Origin: Allopontixanthobacter sp034376665
GTDB taxonomy: Bacteria > Pseudomonadota > Alphaproteobacteria > Sphingomonadales > Sphingomonadaceae
DNA length: 12,434 nucleotides
Assembly (NCBI RefSeq): GCF_034376665.1
Contig: NZ_JAXMJI010000120.1
Location: 1 to 12,434, forward strand
Reading direction: 5' to 3'
This document shows positions 1 to 7,300 of the stretch, in pieces; the first letter of the stretch is position 1; each line of letters starts with the position of its first letter. The notes beneath the pieces were generated by a model that was not told where the DNA came from, did not search any database, and was given only the letters and a program-made list of their open reading frames with translations. The position numbers and the translations under genes are program-made.

Positions 1-1
1 C

Positions 2-901
2 TGGGAAGCGGCGCTGGTGAACGCGCGGCTGCGCAAGGCAGTCAAGCGCGGGGCCAAGGTCTTCGTGGTCGGTCCCGAATGGGAAACGACCTATCCGGCG
101 ACATTCCTGGGCGATGATGTCAGCGTTCTGGGCAAACTGCCCAAGGCGGTTTCCGATGCCTTCAAGGATGCCGAACGTCCGGCGATGATCGTCGGCGGCG
201 CGGGCTTGGCAAAGGGCGCACTCGCCCCGGCACTGGCGCTGGCGGACAAATTTGGCCTCGTGAAAGATGGCTGGAACGGATTCAACGTGCTCCACATGGC
301 GGCGAGTCGGATGGGCGGGTTGATGCTGGGTTATGCACAGCCGGGCGGGATTGCGGATATCGCCGCGGCGAAACCCAAAGTTCTGCTGTCGCTCGGCGCG
401 GACGAGGTGGATTACTCCGCCTTCGAAGGCGCGCTGAAAGTCTATATCGGCCACCACGGCGACAAAGGCGCGCATGCGGCGGACATCATCCTGCCCGCAG
501 CGTCCTATGCGGAAAAGGACGGGACCTACGTCAATACCGAAGGCCGGGTGCAATATGCCGAAAAAGCCGTGTTCGCGCCGGGTGATGCGCGCGAAGACTG
601 GACGATCCTGCGCGCGCTGGCCGATGCGTTGGGCGTGAGCGTCGGGTTCGACAGTTTTGCTGAATTGCAGGGCGCGATGGCCAAGGCGGTTCCGGCGCTT
701 GGCGAGGAAGGTCTTGCCGATCTGGGCGCGCTACCGAAGGGTGACGCGAAGGCGAAAGCAGCCAAAGAGTTTGGGGGCGCGATCGCCTATCCGATAAAGG
801 ATTTCTACCTCACCAACCCGATCGTCCGCGCCAGCGCGGTGATGCAGCAATGTTCGGCAGAAATGCTCCACGGCGACGAGCTGAAGGAGGCGGCGGAATG
901 A
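2..901 (+). CDS. nuoG: NADH-quinone oxidoreductase subunit G, C-terminal part (5' end outside window)
   Basis: This is the large iron-sulfur subunit of the peripheral arm of complex I, which relays electrons from NADH toward the quinone site on the cytoplasmic side. Only the last 299 residues are visible. The frame is open from base 2, so the GTG at 17 is internal and the visible residues before it (WEAAL) belong to the protein. The segment is the molybdopterin-oxidoreductase-like C-terminal domain. Recognisable stretches are NARLRKAVKRGAKVFVVG near the start, HHGDKGAHAADIILPAASY (about bases 450-510) and DGTYVNTEGRVQ (about 517-555), which match the NuoG/75-kDa subunit family. The [2Fe-2S] and [4Fe-4S] domains lie upstream of the window. 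The stop TGA overlaps the ATG of the next gene by 4 nt (ATGA, 898-901). Identification rests on family motifs and on the nuo genes that follow. Confidence 0.93.
   Translation, partial: WEAALVNARLRKAVKRGAKVFVVGPEWETTYPATFLGDDVSVLGKLPKAVSDAFKDAERPAMIVGGAGLAKGALAPALALADKFGLVKDGWNGFNVLHMAASRMGGLMLGYAQPGGIADIAAAKPKVLLSLGADEVDYSAFEGALKVYIGHHGDKGAHAADIILPAASYAEKDGTYVNTEGRVQYAEKAVFAPGDAREDWTILRALADALGVSVGFDSFAELQGAMAKAVPALGEEGLADLGALPKGDAKAKAAKEFGGAIAYPIKDFYLTNPIVRASAVMQQCSAEMLHGDELKEAAE
884..890 (+). promoter_or_regulatory. Shine-Dalgarno site of the small gene after nuoG
   Basis: AAGGAGG lies inside the last codons of nuoG, 7 nt before the ATG at 898. It is one of the strongest ribosome binding sites in the window. 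It decides the start of the small gene: an in-frame ATG at 850 would extend the protein by 16 residues into nuoG but has no comparable site before it. Confidence 0.75.
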
Positions 902-1107
902 GTGCCTTTCTAACCGTCTTGGCGGCAGTGATCACGGCTGTTGTTGTTGTCATTGGGGTTATTCGACTGTCCGCGTGGATTACCAGCAAGAAGATTGCCG
1001 CTGATCCTCAGGCTTGGAAAGATAGCGCTTACGGCGGCGGACACGGATCATATGATTTGAATGATTACGGTATCGGTGGCGATGCCGGTGGTGGGGACGG
1101 AGACTAA
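898..1107 (+). CDS. Small single-pass membrane protein with Gly/Asp-rich tail, function unknown
   Basis: I do not recognise this 69-residue protein. Residues 3-24 form one hydrophobic helix (LTVLAAVITAVVVVIGVI), followed by a short basic stretch with K31 and K32. Residues 45-69 form a flexible tail with 11 glycines and 5 aspartates (YGGGHG, YGIGGDAGGGDGD). The lack of charge before the helix and the basic residues after it suggest the tail faces the cytoplasm (inference). The start is fixed by AAGGAGG 7 nt upstream and by the ATGA overlap with nuoG. Its stop shares one base with the nuoH start (TAATG), and the nuoH ribosome site GGAG (1099-1102) lies within its last codons. A hand count gives about 53% GC, with many GTT, ATT and GAT codons, lower than its neighbours look. 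The coupling suggests an accessory factor or partner of complex I, but nothing in the sequence proves it. Confidence 0.75.
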   Translation: MSAFLTVLAAVITAVVVVIGVIRLSAWITSKKIAADPQAWKDSAYGGGHGSYDLNDYGIGGDAGGGDGD

Positions 1108-2153
1108 TGACCAACTTCTTCCAATCCCTCGGCATGTCGTATGACTGGGCGTGGGGCGTTGCCACCTTCGCAGGCGTCCTGCTGATCGCGCTGCCCCTCA
1201 TGCTGGCGGTCGCGATGATAATCTATGTCGACCGCAAGGTGCTGGCCGCGATCATGATGCGGCGGGGGCCCAATGTGGTCGGGCCGTTCGGGCTGCTGCA
1301 GAGCTTTGCCGACGGTCTGAAGGTGTTCCTACAGGAAACCATCGTCCCGAGCGCGGCCAACAAGGGCCTGTTCCTGATCGCGCCGATCCTCACCTTCACC
1401 GTCGCGCTGGCGGCGTGGGCGGTGATCCCGTTCAATTCCGGCGCAGTTCTGGCGGACATCAACGTTGGCTTGCTGTATGTCCTCGCGATCAGTTCACTTA
1501 GCGTTTACGGCGTGGTCATCGCGGGCTGGGCGTCCAATTCGAAATATCCGTTCTTTTCCGCGATGCGCGCCGCTGCGCAGATGATTTCCTATGAAGTCTC
1601 AATCGGATTCATCCTGATCTGCGTGGTGCTGTGGGCAGGAACCTTCAACCTCAACGGCATTATCGAGGCGCAGCGCGGCCACGGGCTTGGTTTCGTCAAC
1701 GCCTTCGTGTTCAACCCGCTGATGTTCCCGATGTGGGTGCTGTTCTTCATCTCCAGCCTGGCGGAAACCGCGCGCGCCCCGTTCGATCTCACGGAGGCCG
1801 AAAGCGAACTCGTAGCCGGATACCAGACCGAATATTCATCGATGAGCTTTGCGCTGTTCTGGCTCGGCGAATACGCGAACATCCTGCTGATGTGCATGCT
1901 GAACGCGATCCTGTTCTTCGGCGGATGGTTGCCGCCGTTCGACTGGGCGCCGCTGTATCTGGTGCCGGGCTGGATATGGCTGTTCGCCAAGACGTTCATG
2001 TTTTTCTTGATGTTCAGCTGGATCTGGGCGACCGTCCCGCGCTTCCGCTATGACCAGCTGATGCGTCTGGGCTGGAAGATATTCCTGCCGCTCAGCCTGG
2101 CTTTCGTGGTGCTGATCAGCGGTTATCTTATGGCAACGGGTCATTATTCATGA
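1107..2153 (+). CDS. nuoH: NADH-quinone oxidoreductase subunit H
   Basis: NuoH (ND1 homologue) is the membrane subunit that joins the peripheral and membrane arms and forms much of the quinone-binding chamber. The protein has 348 residues, the usual length for alphaproteobacteria, and about eight hydrophobic segments. Family motifs are GPNVVGPFGLLQSFADGLK from residue 54 and FDLTEAESELVAGYQTEYS around residues 226-244. The latter is the acidic cytoplasmic loop lining the quinone site, with E230, E232 and E234. The ATG at 1107 overlaps the stop of the small upstream gene by one base and has GGAG 4 nt before it. The 3' end overlaps nuoI by 4 nt (ATGA). Nothing looks truncated. Confidence 0.97.
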   Translation: MTNFFQSLGMSYDWAWGVATFAGVLLIALPLMLAVAMIIYVDRKVLAAIMMRRGPNVVGPFGLLQSFADGLKVFLQETIVPSAANKGLFLIAPILTFTVALAAWAVIPFNSGAVLADINVGLLYVLAISSLSVYGVVIAGWASNSKYPFFSAMRAAAQMISYEVSIGFILICVVLWAGTFNLNGIIEAQRGHGLGFVNAFVFNPLMFPMWVLFFISSLAETARAPFDLTEAESELVAGYQTEYSSMSFALFWLGEYANILLMCMLNAILFFGGWLPPFDWAPLYLVPGWIWLFAKTFMFFLMFSWIWATVPRFRYDQLMRLGWKIFLPLSLAFVVLISGYLMATGHYS

Positions 2154-2638
2154 GCACCCTCACACATCTCATCAAATCCTACACCCTGTGGGATTTCCTG
2201 AAAGCGCATGCGCTGACCTTGAAGTATTTCTTCAAGCCGAAGGCGACGATCAATTATCCGTTCGAGAAGAACCCGATTTCCCCGCGTTTTCGCGGTGAGC
2301 ATGCGCTGCGCCGTTATCCCAATGGCGAGGAACGCTGCATCGCCTGCAAACTGTGCGAGGCGGTGTGTCCGGCGCTGGCGATCACCATCGAGAGCGAACC
2401 GCGTGAAGACGGCAGCCGCCGGACAACGCGGTACGACATCGACATGACCAAATGCATTTACTGCGGCTTCTGTCAGGAAGCCTGCCCGGTAGATGCCATC
2501 GTCGAGGGGCCGAATTTCGAATACGCGACCGAAACGCGCGAGGAATTGCTCTACGACAAGGCCAAACTTCTCGCCAACGGGGACAAGTGGGAGCGGGCAA
2601 TCGCCGCGAACCTTGAAGCCGATGCACCGTATCGTTAA
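2150..2638 (+). CDS. nuoI: NADH-quinone oxidoreductase subunit I (two [4Fe-4S] ferredoxin)
   Basis: NuoI (TYKY homologue) carries clusters N6a and N6b and passes electrons to the terminal cluster N2 near the quinone site. The protein has 162 residues, typical for the alphaproteobacterial and mitochondrial form. Two ferredoxin motifs are intact: ERCIACKLCEAVCP with C63, C66, C69 and C73, and TKCIYCGFCQEACPVDAI with C102, C105, C108 and C112. The N-terminal stretch YTLWDFLKAHALTLKYFFKP is the amphipathic helix expected to lie on the membrane surface. The start overlaps the nuoH stop by 4 nt, and no clear Shine-Dalgarno site precedes it, so translation is probably coupled to nuoH. Confidence 0.97.
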   Translation: MSTLTHLIKSYTLWDFLKAHALTLKYFFKPKATINYPFEKNPISPRFRGEHALRRYPNGEERCIACKLCEAVCPALAITIESEPREDGSRRTTRYDIDMTKCIYCGFCQEACPVDAIVEGPNFEYATETREELLYDKAKLLANGDKWERAIAANLEADAPYR

Positions 2639-2665
2639 CGCGCGCGCTCAGGAACAACGGGGCTT

Positions 2666-3292
2666 ATGATCCAGACTTTCGCCTTCTATCTCTTCGCGGT
2701 GCTGCTGATTGCCGCCGGGACGCTGACGATCCTGTCGCGCAATCCGGTGCATTCGGTGCTGTGGCTGATCGTGTCCTTCTTCAACGCGGCGGGCTTGATG
2801 GTGCTGGTGGGCGCGGAGTTCATCGCGATGCTGCTGGTGATCGTCTATGTCGGCGCGGTCGCGGTGCTGTTCCTGTTCGTGGTGATGATGCTCAACATCG
2901 ATTTCGCCGAACTGCGCGCCGGTTTCATGAAGAATTTCCCGCTCGGGATCGCGATTGCGCTGGTCCTGCTGGCGGAGCTGATCCTCGGGATCGGAGCTTA
3001 CGGAGCCGGGGTACTCGAGCTGGGCACGCCCGATGGCAGCGCCGCGCCTCTGGTCGGCCGCAGCAATATCGAGAATATCGGCGCGTTGCTCTACAGCGAT
3101 TACCTGTTCCTGTTCGAGGCGGCGGGCCTGATCCTGCTCGTCGCGATGATCGGCGCCATCGTGCTGACCCACCGCGAACGTGCCTCGGGACCCCACCGCG
3201 GCCATCAGGACATCGGCAAGCAAAACCGCCGCCGTCCCGAAGATGCGACCATCAACACCCGTCCCGAAGTGGGCAAGGGAGTTAAATTGTGA
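2666..3292 (+). CDS. nuoJ: NADH-quinone oxidoreductase subunit J
   Basis: NuoJ (ND6 homologue) is a membrane-arm subunit whose third helix takes part in the conformational coupling between quinone reduction and proton pumping. The protein has 208 residues, about five hydrophobic helices, and the conserved segment VGAEFIAMLLVIVYVGAVAV around residues 49-68. A hydrophilic, basic C-terminal tail (about residues 168-208, ending EVGKGVKL) is usual in alphaproteobacteria. The ATG lies 27 nt after the nuoI stop, with only a weak AGGA 12 nt upstream. A tandem repeat begins two bases after the stop codon, so this 3' end is the unusual part of the locus. Confidence 0.95.
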   Translation: MIQTFAFYLFAVLLIAAGTLTILSRNPVHSVLWLIVSFFNAAGLMVLVGAEFIAMLLVIVYVGAVAVLFLFVVMMLNIDFAELRAGFMKNFPLGIAIALVLLAELILGIGAYGAGVLELGTPDGSAAPLVGRSNIENIGALLYSDYLFLFEAAGLILLVAMIGAIVLTHRERASGPHRGHQDIGKQNRRRPEDATINTRPEVGKGVKL

Positions 3293-3294
3293 TC

Positions 3295-3348
3295 CTTCGA
3301 CAGGCTCAGGATGAGCGGACACTTCGACAAGCTCAGGATGAGCGGACA
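3295..3348 (+). repeat. Two tandem 27-bp direct repeats with internal palindromes, in the nuoJ-nuoK gap
   Basis: Unit 1 is 3295-3321 and unit 2 is 3322-3348, head to tail. They differ at one base (position 9 of the unit: G in 3303, A in 3330). The shared ends are CTTCGACA at the start and CAGGATGAGCGGACA at the finish. Each unit contains a perfect hairpin, GCTCA-GGA-TGAGC, at 3304-3316 and 3331-3343. Known: sequences of the form CTTCGACAAGCTCAGGA are widespread dispersed repeats in sphingomonads and other proteobacteria, and often give false peptides such as HPELVEG. Inferred: this is a REP-like mobile repeat in the operon, not a terminator, since no T-run follows either hairpin and nuoK must be expressed. 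I saw no third copy in the window. Confidence 0.88.
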
Positions 3349-3350
3349 AC

Positions 3351-3355
3351 AGGAG
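3351..3355 (+). promoter_or_regulatory. Shine-Dalgarno site of nuoK
   Basis: AGGAG lies 10 nt before the nuoK ATG, in the 17-nt non-repeat segment between the second repeat unit and the gene. It sits in the loop of a very short inverted repeat (CAAC 3347-3350 and GTTG 3355-3358). Because nuoK is separated from nuoJ here, this site probably gives it independent ribosome loading. Confidence 0.65.
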
Positions 3356-3365
3356 TTGCGCCTTC

Positions 3366-3671
3366 ATGATCGGCATCGAACATTATCTTGTCGTCAGCGC
3401 GGTTCTGTTCGTGCTCGGCGTGCTGGGCATCTTTCTCAACCGGAAGAACATCATCGTGATCCTGATGGCGATCGAACTGATCCTTCTGTCGGTAAACATC
3501 AATCTGGTCGCGTTCAGCGCCTTCCTCGGCGATCTGAGCGGGCAGGTGTTTGCCATGTTCGTGCTGACCGTCGCGGCGGGCGAGGCGGCCATCGGGCTGG
3601 CTATCCTGGTGATCTATTTCCGCCAGCGCGGCACGATCGCGGTTGACGATGTCAACCGGATGAAGGGTTAA
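3366..3671 (+). CDS. nuoK: NADH-quinone oxidoreductase subunit K
   Basis: NuoK (ND4L homologue) is a three-helix membrane subunit that contributes a proton channel between NuoN and NuoH. The protein has 101 residues, the standard length. The two buried glutamates of the family are present as E37 (MAIELILLSVNINLVAF) and E73 (TVAAGEAAIGLAI). The N-terminus MIGIEHYLVVSAVLF is typical of alphaproteobacterial NuoK. The ATG at 3366 is supported by AGGAG 10 nt upstream. The gene lies 73 bp after nuoJ because of the repeat insertion, whereas most other junctions in the operon are tight. nuoL starts 6 nt after the stop. Confidence 0.96.
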   Translation: MIGIEHYLVVSAVLFVLGVLGIFLNRKNIIVILMAIELILLSVNINLVAFSAFLGDLSGQVFAMFVLTVAAGEAAIGLAILVIYFRQRGTIAVDDVNRMKG

Positions 3672-3677
3672 GCCGTA

Positions 3678-5738
3678 GTGAACTCCATTCTCCTCATCAC
3701 CTTCCTGCCACTGCTGGCGGCCATCGTCGGCGGGCTGGGCAACCGTGCGCTCGGCAATCTTCCGGTGAAGCTGATCACCACCGGGGCGCTGTTCGTGTCC
3801 TGCGCGCTCAGCTGGCCAATCTTCCTCGGCTTTATTGCCGGGGACGCGGAAGCGACCGTCGTGCCGGTGCTGCAATGGGTGCAGTCGGGCAGCCTCAGCT
3901 TCGACTGGGCGCTGCGGGTCGATACGCTGACCGCGGTGATGCTGGTGGTGATCACCAGTGTTTCCGCGCTCGTCCACCTCTATAGCTGGGGCTATATGGA
4001 GGAGGATCCGGACCAGCCGCGGTTCTTCGCCTATCTGAGCCTGTTCACCTTCGCCATGCTCATGCTGGTGACGGCGGACAATCTGGTTCAGATGTTCTTC
4101 GGCTGGGAAGGGGTCGGCCTCGCATCCTACCTGCTGATCGGCTTCTGGTTCCGTAAGCCGAGCGCAAACGCCGCCGCGATCAAGGCCTTCGTGGTCAACC
4201 GTGTGGGGGACCTCGGTTTCATGCTCGGCATCTTCGGAACGTTCTGGGTGTTCGGCACCGTATCGATCCCGGACATCCTGGCCGCCGCACCCTCGATGAG
4301 CGGTTCGACCATCGGCTTTCTCGGGTACCGCGTGCAGACGATGGATGTGCTGTGTATCCTTCTGTTCATCGGCGCGATGGGCAAGAGCGCGCAACTGGGT
4401 CTGCACACCTGGTTGCCGGACGCGATGGAAGGCCCCACGCCGGTGTCCGCGCTGATCCACGCCGCCACGATGGTGACCGCGGGCGTGTTCATGGTCTGCC
4501 GCCTGTCGCCGATGTTCGAAACCGCACCGATTGCGCTGGGCATGGTTACCTTCGTCGGCGCCGCGACCTGCATCTTCGCGGCGACGATCGGCACGACCCA
4601 GTGGGATATCAAGCGGGTCATCGCCTATTCCACCTGTTCGCAGCTTGGCTACATGTTCTTCGCCGCCGGCGTCGGTGCCTATGGCGCGGCAATGTTCCAC
4701 CTGTTCACCCATGCATTCTTCAAGGCGCTGCTGTTCCTCGGCGCGGGCAGCGTGATCCACGCAATGCACCACGAACAGGACATGCGTTATTACGGCGGTT
4801 TGCGTAAGCAGATCCCGCTGACGTTCTTCGCGATGCTGGCTGGTACGCTGGCCATCACCGGGGTCGGAATTTACTGGCTGCACGCCGGGTTCGCAGGGTT
4901 CCATTCCAAGGATGCGATCCTCGAAGTGGCGTTCGCGCGCGGGACCGAGATGGGGCAATTCGCCTTCTGGATGGGCGCTTTTGCCGCGCTGCTGACCAGT
5001 TTCTACAGCTGGCGGCTGATGTTCCTCACTTTCTGGGGCAAACCGCGCTGGGAGGAGAGCGAGCATATCCAGCACGCCGTCCATCACGGCCATGACGATC
5101 CGGAGGCCCATAATCCGCCGGTGCAGGAAGACGCCGGGCAAGACGCGGTTCATTCGGTACCTTCGCCCGATCAGAATGACGGAACCGCCGGATACCATCC
5201 GCACGAAAGCCCGCTTTCCATGCTTGTGCCGCTAGGGGTGTTGGCCCTCGGCGCGGTGTTCGCCGGCTTCATCTTCAACCCGCAATTCCTCGACAGCGCG
5301 GAATTCTGGGGTGGCTCGATTTATTACAACGAAGATCTGATCCATGCCATGCACGCGGTTCCGCTGTGGGTGAAACTGACCGCGACGATCGTCATGCTGC
5401 TCGGCCTGTTCGGCGCGTGGCTGGCCTATATCCGTGACACGTCGATCCCCGGCAGATTCGTCGAGCAGTTCCGGCTGGTCTACCGGTTCGTGTACAACAA
5501 ATGGTATTTTGACGAGCTCTATGATCTGATCTTCGTCCGTCCGGCCTTCTGGGTCGGCCGCAAGCTGTGGAAAATTGGCGACGAAGGCATCATCGACCGC
5601 TTCGGCCCCGATGGCGCGGCGTGGCTGGTGCTGAAAGGTACCGGCGCGGCCAAGCGCGTCCAGTCCGGCTATCTCACATCCTACGCGCTGATCATGCTGC
5701 TTGGCCTGATCGCCGCCGTAACCTGGGTCCTGATGTAA
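3678..5738 (+). CDS. nuoL: NADH-quinone oxidoreductase subunit L
   Basis: NuoL (ND5 homologue) is the most distal antiporter-like proton-pumping subunit; its C-terminal lateral helix runs along the membrane arm. The protein has 686 residues, longer than the roughly 613 of E. coli. Conserved proton-path residues are E144 (FFGWEGVGLASYLL), K236 (GKSAQLGLHTWLPDAMEGPTP) and K349 (HAFFKALLFLGAGSV). Residues 462-510 or so form a polar His/Asp/Glu-rich loop (HIQHAVHHGHDDPEAHNPP, then PHESP) before the next membrane segments; this explains part of the extra length and is common in alphaproteobacterial NuoL. The C-terminus ends in another hydrophobic helix. The start is GTG at 3678, 6 nt after nuoK; it yields the expected N-terminus MNSILLITFLPLLAA, but no good ribosome site is visible. 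The stop overlaps the nuoM ATG by one base (TAATG). Confidence 0.96.
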   Translation: MNSILLITFLPLLAAIVGGLGNRALGNLPVKLITTGALFVSCALSWPIFLGFIAGDAEATVVPVLQWVQSGSLSFDWALRVDTLTAVMLVVITSVSALVHLYSWGYMEEDPDQPRFFAYLSLFTFAMLMLVTADNLVQMFFGWEGVGLASYLLIGFWFRKPSANAAAIKAFVVNRVGDLGFMLGIFGTFWVFGTVSIPDILAAAPSMSGSTIGFLGYRVQTMDVLCILLFIGAMGKSAQLGLHTWLPDAMEGPTPVSALIHAATMVTAGVFMVCRLSPMFETAPIALGMVTFVGAATCIFAATIGTTQWDIKRVIAYSTCSQLGYMFFAAGVGAYGAAMFHLFTHAFFKALLFLGAGSVIHAMHHEQDMRYYGGLRKQIPLTFFAMLAGTLAITGVGIYWLHAGFAGFHSKDAILEVAFARGTEMGQFAFWMGAFAALLTSFYSWRLMFLTFWGKPRWEESEHIQHAVHHGHDDPEAHNPPVQEDAGQDAVHSVPSPDQNDGTAGYHPHESPLSMLVPLGVLALGAVFAGFIFNPQFLDSAEFWGGSIYYNEDLIHAMHAVPLWVKLTATIVMLLGLFGAWLAYIRDTSIPGRFVEQFRLVYRFVYNKWYFDELYDLIFVRPAFWVGRKLWKIGDEGIIDRFGPDGAAWLVLKGTGAAKRVQSGYLTSYALIMLLGLIAAVTWVLM

Positions 5739-7300
5739 TGGGCGGCTTTCCCATCCTTTCCGTAATGCTGCTGGTCCCGCTGGTCGCGGCGTTTGCGTGC
5801 CTGTTCGTCGAAGCCAAGGCTGCGCGCAGTATCGCGCTTGGCGCGACTCTGGTCGACCTGGCGCTGGGCATTCTGCTGTGGGCAAGCTACGATATCGGCG
5901 GCGCGCAGTGGCAATTCACCGAGAGCGTGCCGCTGTTCGCGGGCTTCAGTTACGCGCTCGGTATCGACGGGATCGCGCTTCTGCTGATCATGCTCAGCAC
6001 CTTCCTGATGCCGATCTGTATCCTGGCGAGCTGGGAATCGATTACCGACCGGGTCGGCGAATACATGGCCGCGTTCCTGATCATGGAACTGCTGATGATC
6101 GGCGTGTTTTCCGCGCAGGATCTGTACCTGTTCTACATCTTCTTCGAGGCCGGCCTGATCCCGATGTATCTGATCATCGGCATCTGGGGCGGGAACAACC
6201 GGATTTACGCCAGCTACAAATTCTTCCTCTACACGCTGCTGGGTTCGGTGCTGATGCTGATCGCCATGCTGTGGATGGTCAACGAGGCCGGGACGACCGA
6301 CATCCCGACCTTAATGAATTACGATTTCCCGGCCGGCGCGCAAACCTGGCTGTGGCTCGCGTTCTTCGCCAGTTTCGCGGTCAAGGTGCCGATGTGGCCG
6401 GTCCACACCTGGTTGCCCGATGCGCACGTTCAGGCGCCGACCGCCGGTTCGGTTATCCTTGCCGGGGTGCTGCTCAAAATGGGCGGGTACGGCTTCATCC
6501 GTTTCAGCCTGCCGATGTTCCCGGAAGCGTCCGCGCAATTGGCCTGGCTCATCTTCATCCTGTCGATGGCGGCAGTGGTGATCACCAGCCTGATCGCGCT
6601 GGTGCAGAGCGACATGAAAAAACTGATCGCCTACAGCTCGGTCGCGCATATGGCGATTGTGACCGTCGGGTTGTTCAGTTTCAACGTGCAGGGTCTCGAA
6701 GGCTCGATGATCGTGATGCTGAGTCACGGGCTGGTATCCGCCGCGCTGTTCCTGTGTGTGGGCGTGATCTACGACCGTCTGCACACCCGCGAAATCGACC
6801 GCTACGGCGGGCTGAGCATCAACATGCCGAAATACGCGCTTCTGTTCATGCTGTTCACCATGGCCAGCATCGGCCTGCCGGGGACCAGCGGCTTCGTCGG
6901 CGAGCTGTTGTCGCTGACCGGGATCTACGAGGTTTCCAGCCTGGTCGCGCTGGTGTGCACCACCGGGATCATCCTGGGCGCCGGATACATGCTCTATCTC
7001 TACCGCAGGGTCGCCTTCGGGGTTCAGAAAAACGCCGATGCGGCGGCTATGAAGGACATTGGCGTGCGCGAATGGTTGATGCTGGGGCCGATCGCCGCGG
7101 CGGTGCTGTGGATGGGGGTTTATCCCGAAAGTTTCCTCGCTCCGATGCGGCAGGATATCGCCGCGCTCGATGCAAGGCTGGTCCGCGCCGCACCCGATGG
7201 TGACGTAAAGCTGGTTACCGGACCGCCCCGCCGCGAAGCCGCCAACGCCATGCCGCATATTGTAAGCGAGCACGATGCCTCGGTCGAGGGGGCGCACTGA
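5738..7300 (+). CDS. nuoM: NADH-quinone oxidoreductase subunit M
   Basis: NuoM (ND4 homologue) is the second antiporter-like proton pump of the membrane arm. From the ATG at 5738 it has 520 residues with about 14 hydrophobic helices. Key residues are E137 (YIFFEAGLIPMYLIIGIWGG), K216 (SFAVKVPMWPVHTWLPDAHV) and K247 (AGVLLKMGGYGFIRF). The frame is open much further upstream, to 5567, but that stretch lies inside nuoL and gives Arg-rich, non-membrane sequence. The ATG overlapping the nuoL stop gives the expected hydrophobic N-terminus (MGGFPILSVMLLVPLVAAF). The last 40 or so residues are a polar tail. The stop shares its A with the nuoN start (TGATG). Confidence 0.96.
   Translation: MGGFPILSVMLLVPLVAAFACLFVEAKAARSIALGATLVDLALGILLWASYDIGGAQWQFTESVPLFAGFSYALGIDGIALLLIMLSTFLMPICILASWESITDRVGEYMAAFLIMELLMIGVFSAQDLYLFYIFFEAGLIPMYLIIGIWGGNNRIYASYKFFLYTLLGSVLMLIAMLWMVNEAGTTDIPTLMNYDFPAGAQTWLWLAFFASFAVKVPMWPVHTWLPDAHVQAPTAGSVILAGVLLKMGGYGFIRFSLPMFPEASAQLAWLIFILSMAAVVITSLIALVQSDMKKLIAYSSVAHMAIVTVGLFSFNVQGLEGSMIVMLSHGLVSAALFLCVGVIYDRLHTREIDRYGGLSINMPKYALLFMLFTMASIGLPGTSGFVGELLSLTGIYEVSSLVALVCTTGIILGAGYMLYLYRRVAFGVQKNADAAAMKDIGVREWLMLGPIAAAVLWMGVYPESFLAPMRQDIAALDARLVRAAPDGDVKLVTGPPRREAANAMPHIVSEHDASVEGAH

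Noticed and set aside
850..897. Earlier ATG for the small gene after nuoG
   Set aside because: It has no ribosome site and adds an Arg-rich stretch before the membrane helix, whereas the ATG at 898 has AAGGAGG at 7 nt.
3304..3343. The two GCTCA/TGAGC hairpins as an intrinsic terminator after nuoJ
   Set aside because: Stems are only 5 bp, no T-run follows, and essential nuo genes lie downstream. They are better explained as part of the dispersed repeat.
3295..3348. CRISPR array
   Set aside because: The two units abut with no spacer between them, and no cas gene is present.
3333..5204. Long minus-strand open frame (623 codons) opposite nuoK and nuoL
   Set aside because: It is rich in Arg, His, Glu and Gln with no recognisable domain, and lies exactly opposite well-conserved nuoK and nuoL. 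In GC-rich DNA with strong third-position bias such antisense frames stay open by chance.
5567..5737. Extended start for nuoM within nuoL
   Set aside because: The extra 57 residues are Arg-rich and unlike NuoM; the ATG at 5738 overlaps the nuoL stop and gives the expected hydrophobic N-terminus.
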